Shown here one piece after another: positions 59,950 to 64,000 of a stretch of DNA of 64,000 bases. The notes below the pieces were generated by a model. It was not told where the DNA came from. It was given only the letters and a program-made list of their open reading frames with translations, and did no database searches. Positions within the stretch are counted from its first letter, which is position 1. Every line of letters starts with the position of its first letter. A program made the translations under genes and the position numbers. This DNA comes from Nitrospirillum viridazoti CBAmc. GTDB lineage: Bacteria > Pseudomonadota > Alphaproteobacteria > Azospirillales > Azospirillaceae. The stretch lies in NCBI RefSeq assembly GCF_000730165.1, contig NZ_CP022110.1, positions 1,185,501-1,249,500 of the forward strand. Direction: 5' to 3'.

Positions 59950-61277
59950 GGACCCCGGCGATGAGGGTGCTGCTCGACCGCCGCTTCCACCTGGCGGAGC
60001 GCGGCACCAGCGTGGGGCGCGAGGGCGTCGCCGGCCTCACCGCCTTCATGGCGGCGGCCTACCTGATCGTGGTGATCCCGTCGCTGCTGGCCAGCGGCGG
60101 CATGGATCGCGGGGCCGCCACCACCGCCGCCATCGTCGTCATGGCGGTGGGCAGCCTGTTCATGGGGTTTTACGGCAACCTGCCCTTCATCGTCGGGCCG
60201 GGCCTGGGCGGGTCGGCCATTCTGGGCATCACCCTGGCGCAGACCGAGCACATTCCCTGGCCGGCGGGCCTGGGCATCGCCCTGCTGTCGGGTGTCCTGT
60301 TCCTGGTGATGACCCTGACGGGTGCGCGCACCCTGGTGATGCGGCTGGTGCCGGCCCCCATCAAGCTGGGCTTGGGGGCGTCGCTGGGCCTGTTTATCGC
60401 CCTGCTGGGCTGCCGCGACGCCGGCATGGTGGCGCTGAACACCAAGAGCGTGGCGCTCTCGCTGGGGGATTTCAGCCAGCCCGGGCCCATCGTGGCCCTG
60501 ATCGGCCTGGGTGTCGCCGTGGCCCTGCAGGCGCGCCGGCTGCCGGGCGCCATGCTGGCGGGCATCGTGGCGGCGACGCTGGCGGGCATCCCGCTGGGGC
60601 TGACGGTGCTGCCGTCCTCCCTCGTGGCCTTGCCCCGGTCCTTCCAGCCGATTTCGTTCCATATCGATATCGGCAGCGCCTTTTCCCTGGCGGCCTTGCC
60701 CTACCTGTTCGCCTTCTTCGCGGGGGAGTTCTTCTCCACCCTGGGCACCACGCTGGCCGTGGGCGCCAAGGCGTCGCTGACCGATGAGCACGGCAACCTG
60801 CCGGGCATCGAGCGGCCCTTCCTGGTGGATTCCGTGATGGCGACGCTGGGGCCGCTGATCGGCATCCCGTCGGGCACGGCCTTGGTCGAGTCCGCCGCCG
60901 GGGTGGAGGCGGGCGGGCGCACCGGCCTGACCTCGGCCTGGGCGGCGCTGTGCTTCCTCGCCACCCTGCTGGTGACCCCCCTGGTGATGGCGGTGCCCCG
61001 GCAGGCGACGGCGCCGGCCCTGATCCTGACCGGCCTGTCCATGTTCGGCACCATCCGCCACCTGGTGGCCGATGAGATCGCCGACCTGCTGCCGGCCCTG
61101 GTCATGGTGCTGGTCACCCTGGTTGCCAACAATTTCGGCACCGGCATCGCCGCCGGCATCCTGGCTTACGTCCTGGTGCAGATCCTTGCCGGGCGGGTGG
61201 CCCGCGTGCCCGTCGGGCTGCTGATCCTGTCCGTTCCGCTCGGCTATTACTTCTATGTCGCTGCGACCCGGCATTAA
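59946..61277 (+). CDS. AzgA/GhxP-type purine (hypoxanthine/guanine) permease
   Basis: 443-residue inner-membrane transporter of the NCS2-related AzgA family with about 12-14 helices. The N-terminal GREGVAGLTAFMAAAYLIVVIPSLL, the substrate-region GNLPFIVGPGLGGSAILGITL and the loop GIPSGTALVESAAGVEAGGRTGLTS are characteristic. It would bring in the purine base released by the periplasmic hydrolase, using the proton gradient. ATGA overlap with the hydrolase gene shows translational coupling. The adenosine-deaminase-like gene follows after 29 bases. Confidence 0.92.
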   Translation: MRTPAMRVLLDRRFHLAERGTSVGREGVAGLTAFMAAAYLIVVIPSLLASGGMDRGAATTAAIVVMAVGSLFMGFYGNLPFIVGPGLGGSAILGITLAQTEHIPWPAGLGIALLSGVLFLVMTLTGARTLVMRLVPAPIKLGLGASLGLFIALLGCRDAGMVALNTKSVALSLGDFSQPGPIVALIGLGVAVALQARRLPGAMLAGIVAATLAGIPLGLTVLPSSLVALPRSFQPISFHIDIGSAFSLAALPYLFAFFAGEFFSTLGTTLAVGAKASLTDEHGNLPGIERPFLVDSVMATLGPLIGIPSGTALVESAAGVEAGGRTGLTSAWAALCFLATLLVTPLVMAVPRQATAPALILTGLSMFGTIRHLVADEIADLLPALVMVLVTLVANNFGTGIAAGILAYVLVQILAGRVARVPVGLLILSVPLGYYFYVAATRH

Positions 61278-61306
61278 GCCGCCGCGGCGCTTATCATGGG
61301 CCTTTC

Positions 61307-62431
61307 ATGACCATTCCCATCACCGACACGCTTGCCACCGTGCCGCCGGCGCAGACCGGCCGCACGGTCACCGAGGCGCAGCGTGCCTTCTTCCGCGCCA
61401 TGCCCAAGGTGGAGCTGCATTGCCACCTGTTGGGGGCGGTGCGGCCCCAAACCTTCGCTGACCTGGCCGCCAAGCACGGCGCGCCCATGAACGGGGCGGA
61501 GATCGAGGCGTTCTACCGGCGCGGGGCTAAGCCGGTGGGCGTGCTGCACGTGCTGCGCGCCCTGGAACGCCACCTGCTGCTGGAGCCGGACGACTTCCGC
61601 CGCATCGCCTATGAATATCTTGAGGATGCGGCGGCGGAGAACGTGCGCCATGCCGAGTTCTTCTGGAACCCCACCGCCACCCTGCGCGACACCGGCCTGG
61701 TCTATGGTGAGGTGCAGGCGGCCTTGGTCGCCGGTATCGCCGAGGCGGCGGCCGACCACGGCATCAGCGGCCTGCTGATCCCATCCATCGACCGTGAGGC
61801 CGATCCGGCCGCGGCGCTGGAGATGGTGGAACTGATGGCGGCTGCCCGCCATCCGCTGGTACCCGGCATCGGCATCGATTATCGCGAGACGGACCGGCCG
61901 CCTGAGCTGTTCGCCGAGGCCTATGCCTTGGCCCGCCGCCAGGGCTTGCGCCTGACCGCCCACGCGGGGGAGTTCGGCACGCCCTGGCACAACGTGGAAA
62001 CCGTGGTCGACCGCCTGGGCGTGGACCGGGTCGACCACGGCTACAGCATCATCGACAATCCCGACCTGATGCGCCGGTACGCCGACCGCCGCATGGTCTT
62101 CACGGTGGTGCCGACCAACTCCTACTACCTGCGCACCCTGCCGCGGGAGCGGTGGGCGGCCGAGCATCCCATCCGCCGCATGGCCGCCGCCGGCCTGGCC
62201 ATCCACCCCAACACCGACGACCCGACCCTGCACCGGGTGAGCCCGGCCGGGGCGTGGGAGCTGATGTACAGCCACCTGGGCTTCGGCATTCCCGACCTGC
62301 GGAACATGATGACCGCCGGCATCGCCGGCAGCTGGGCCGATGCCGGGCAGCGGTCCGCCTGGCGCGTCCAGTGGCCGGCGCTGTTCGACACCCTGGCGGC
62401 GGGGCTGGATTGGGAACCTTCGGCCTTATGA
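61307..62431 (+). CDS. Adenosine/adenine deaminase-family protein
   Basis: 374-residue amidohydrolase of the adenosine deaminase family. KVELHCHLLGAVRP carries the first two zinc His ligands, HAGEFGTPW the third His and neighbouring Glu, and HPNTDDPTLH the zinc Asp pair. The usual RIGHG motif reads RVDHGYS, and the CPTSN motif reads VVPTNSYYL, so it is a diverged subfamily that may act on adenine, adenosine or a modified purine. It sits between the purine permease and an MmgE/PrpD gene. Its stop overlaps the next ATG (ATGA at 62428-62431). Confidence 0.88.
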   Translation: MTIPITDTLATVPPAQTGRTVTEAQRAFFRAMPKVELHCHLLGAVRPQTFADLAAKHGAPMNGAEIEAFYRRGAKPVGVLHVLRALERHLLLEPDDFRRIAYEYLEDAAAENVRHAEFFWNPTATLRDTGLVYGEVQAALVAGIAEAAADHGISGLLIPSIDREADPAAALEMVELMAAARHPLVPGIGIDYRETDRPPELFAEAYALARRQGLRLTAHAGEFGTPWHNVETVVDRLGVDRVDHGYSIIDNPDLMRRYADRRMVFTVVPTNSYYLRTLPRERWAAEHPIRRMAAAGLAIHPNTDDPTLHRVSPAGAWELMYSHLGFGIPDLRNMMTAGIAGSWADAGQRSAWRVQWPALFDTLAAGLDWEPSAL

Positions 62432-63744
62432 CCGGCGCCACCCTCCAGGTCATCCGCCTCAGCCGGGCCGCCGCCGCGTCGGTGTCGACCGCGACGGCGG
62501 CGATGGTCTGCCGCTGCATCCTGGACTGGTTCGGCCTGGCGATCGCGGGGGCGAACGAACCTGTCTCCCGCACGTTGCGGGCCATCGCCCTCGCGGAAGG
62601 CGGGCGGCCTGCCGCCACCGCCATCGGCGGGGGCGAGGAGGTGAGCGTCCGCCAGGCGGCCTTCCTCAACGCCGTGGCGGGGCATGCGCTGGATTATGAC
62701 GACGTCTCGCTGGCCATGCATGTCCACCCCACCACCGTCATCCTGCCGCCGCTGCTGGCGCTGGCGGAGGAGCGTGGGCTGGGGGGTAGGGCGGTGATGG
62801 CGGCCTTTGTCGCCGGATATGAGGCGGCGGGCATGATCGGGCGCTGGCTGGGGGCGGGTCCCTACGATCGTGGGTTCCATATGACCGGCACCCTGGGCGC
62901 CCTGGGAGCCGCCGCCGCCTGCGCGCACCTGCTGGGCCTGGATGAGGAGGCGACTGCCCGCGCCTACGGGCTGGCGGCGTCGCAAGCGGCGGGGCTGAAG
63001 GCGCAATTCGGCACCATGGCCAAGCCCATCCACGCCGGCCGGGCAGCCGAGGCCGGGCTGTGCGCCGCTTTGTGGGCTGAGGCAGGCATTTCCAGCCGCA
63101 CCGACATCCTGGAGGCGCCTCAGGGCTACGCCGCCACCCAATCCGCCATCCCCACCGGCCCCATCACCTGGGACGGCCATGAGCTGGACCGCAATTCCTT
63201 CAAGTACCACGCCTCCTGCTTCGGCACCCATGGCGCCATCGAGGCGATCGCGGCGCTGCGCGCCCAGGGTCTGGAGCCAACGGATGTGCGGCAGGTGTGC
63301 CTGACCGTGGATGCCGGCGCCGACCGCATGTGCAACCTCGCCGCCCCCATGACGGGGACGGAGGCGAAGTTCAGCCTGCGTTTCGTCGCGGCCCTGGCCC
63401 TGTTGGGGGCGGACACCAGCAGGCCCGGGCTGTTCACCGATGCCGTGACGGCCCGGCCGGACCTGGTCGCCCTGCGGGACCGGGTGACGGTAGTGTTCGG
63501 GCCCCGGGACTGGCCGGCCGACCTGACGGCGGTGGATGTCACGCTGGCCGACGGATCGCGCCGCGAGGCGCGCTGCGACACCAGCTTGATCGGCGCCGAT
63601 GACGACCGCCTGCGCGCCAAGTTCCTGCATCTGGCGGGCACGCTACCGGACGGGTACGCGCAGCGCCTGGCCGACCAGGTGGCCGGCATCGGGGCCGTGA
63701 CGGACCTGCGGGCGCTGTGCCGCCTGGCACTGCGGGCGGGGTAG
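62428..63744 (+). CDS. MmgE/PrpD-family protein
   Basis: 438-residue MmgE/PrpD protein. Members are 2-methylcitrate dehydratase, aconitate decarboxylase or iminodisuccinate epimerase; all handle substrates with carboxylates. Active-site regions AGHALDYDDVSLAMHVHPTTV (residues ~83-103) and SFKYHASCFGTHGAIEAI are intact. The N-terminal helical domain runs to about residue 250, then the lid domain. ATGA overlap with the deaminase gene is a strong sign of shared function, although no such enzyme has a known place in purine salvage. It could act on a ring-opened or carboxylated purine breakdown product. Confidence 0.9.
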   Translation: MTGATLQVIRLSRAAAASVSTATAAMVCRCILDWFGLAIAGANEPVSRTLRAIALAEGGRPAATAIGGGEEVSVRQAAFLNAVAGHALDYDDVSLAMHVHPTTVILPPLLALAEERGLGGRAVMAAFVAGYEAAGMIGRWLGAGPYDRGFHMTGTLGALGAAAACAHLLGLDEEATARAYGLAASQAAGLKAQFGTMAKPIHAGRAAEAGLCAALWAEAGISSRTDILEAPQGYAATQSAIPTGPITWDGHELDRNSFKYHASCFGTHGAIEAIAALRAQGLEPTDVRQVCLTVDAGADRMCNLAAPMTGTEAKFSLRFVAALALLGADTSRPGLFTDAVTARPDLVALRDRVTVVFGPRDWPADLTAVDVTLADGSRREARCDTSLIGADDDRLRAKFLHLAGTLPDGYAQRLADQVAGIGAVTDLRALCRLALRAG

Positions 63745-63918
63745 GGTAGAGGGCTTAGCCTTTTTCAACGAAGGGGCGAAGGGGCCTTATGTCCGCCACA
63801 TTCCGGCGCGCATGATCCTGGCAATCCTGTTCCACGATTCCGGGTGCCAAGCCCCGGGGTGGCGGCCTTGCGCGGTGGGGCGCGGGACCGTTACAGTATT
63901 GCATAAATGGGGGATGAA

Positions 63919-64000
63919 ATGCGCGACAGGCTGATCGGGCGCTGGGGCATGGGTCGTGCGGTCTGGGTGCTGCTGACGCTGGCGGTCTTCCTGGGCCTGC
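63919..64000 (+). CDS. N-terminal fragment of a membrane or exported protein, cut by the window end
   Basis: ATG 63919 follows GGGGGATGAA. The readable 27 residues begin MRDRLIGRWGMGRAV and run into a hydrophobic stretch (WVLLTLAVFLGL), which suggests a transmembrane segment or signal anchor. Other ATGs just upstream stop within a few codons. No product can be named. A TTACAG/GCATAAAT element near 63890-63908 may be its promoter. Confidence 0.5.
   Translation, partial: MRDRLIGRWGMGRAVWVLLTLAVFLGL

Overview
This is a 64 kb stretch of a very GC-rich chromosome (roughly 70% G+C by eye) with Gram-negative, alphaproteobacterial content: a SUF iron-sulfur locus (SufS-SufU-SufT), TonB-dependent uptake, Tat-exported glycosidases, ECF41 and LysR/LacI/TetR/GntR/HxlR regulators. 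Gene content and codon style suggest a plant- or soil-associated Rhodospirillales/Azospirillaceae-type organism; this is inference, since no rRNA or marker gene is present. I saw no tRNA, rRNA, IS element, prophage or CRISPR array. Coding density is high and no gap exceeds about 280 bases.

Layout. 1-1441: end of a suf operon. 1498-6943: small redox/detoxification units, each beside its own regulator: SnoaL-like protein, HxlR and SDR reductase; a frameshifted peroxiredoxin with a GST, opposite a LysR; and a crotonase whose catalytic residues match 6-oxocamphor hydrolase. 7003-11766: a LacI-GH29-GH42 operon (alpha-L-fucosidase, beta-galactosidase). 11994-19061: more detoxification genes (quinone-reductase-like ADH plus ABM protein opposite a LysR; GST; TetR with a membrane protein; alpha/beta hydrolase; GNAT; SDR). 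19071-29694: a second carbohydrate block (exported carboxylesterase, Tat Gfo/Idh/MocA oxidoreductase, GH3-PA14, GHL6-type glycosidase, VOC, lectin-like and unknown proteins). Near-identical LacI-type operators precede the lacI gene, the Gfo/Idh gene and the GH3 gene, tying the two blocks into one probable regulon.

29704-38530: a membrane-anchored propeller-GGDEF diguanylate cyclase, an exported zinc metalloprotease, a proline-iminopeptidase-like hydrolase, a ChrR-like cupin, and a LuxR/DUF4199 membrane pair. 38608-42324: pseudouridine catabolism (psuG, HTH-fused psuK) sharing an upstream region with an ECF41 sigma factor and its flavodoxin-family partner. 42485-48147: an exported tyrosinase with a small companion, an S10 peptidase and a Tag-like DNA glycosylase.

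48144-54142: a tightly overlapping operon (GntR, PLP trans-sulfuration-type lyase, binding protein, two permeases, ATPase) that looks like import of one substrate followed by C-S or C-X bond cleavage. 54700-63744: a LysR-controlled nucleoside/purine operon (TonB receptor, exported nucleoside hydrolase, AzgA-type permease, adenosine-deaminase-like enzyme, MmgE/PrpD protein). The hydrolase has a changed metal/ribose motif and the final MmgE/PrpD gene is translationally coupled to the deaminase, so this is the best candidate for an undescribed pathway. The window ends in the first codons of another gene.
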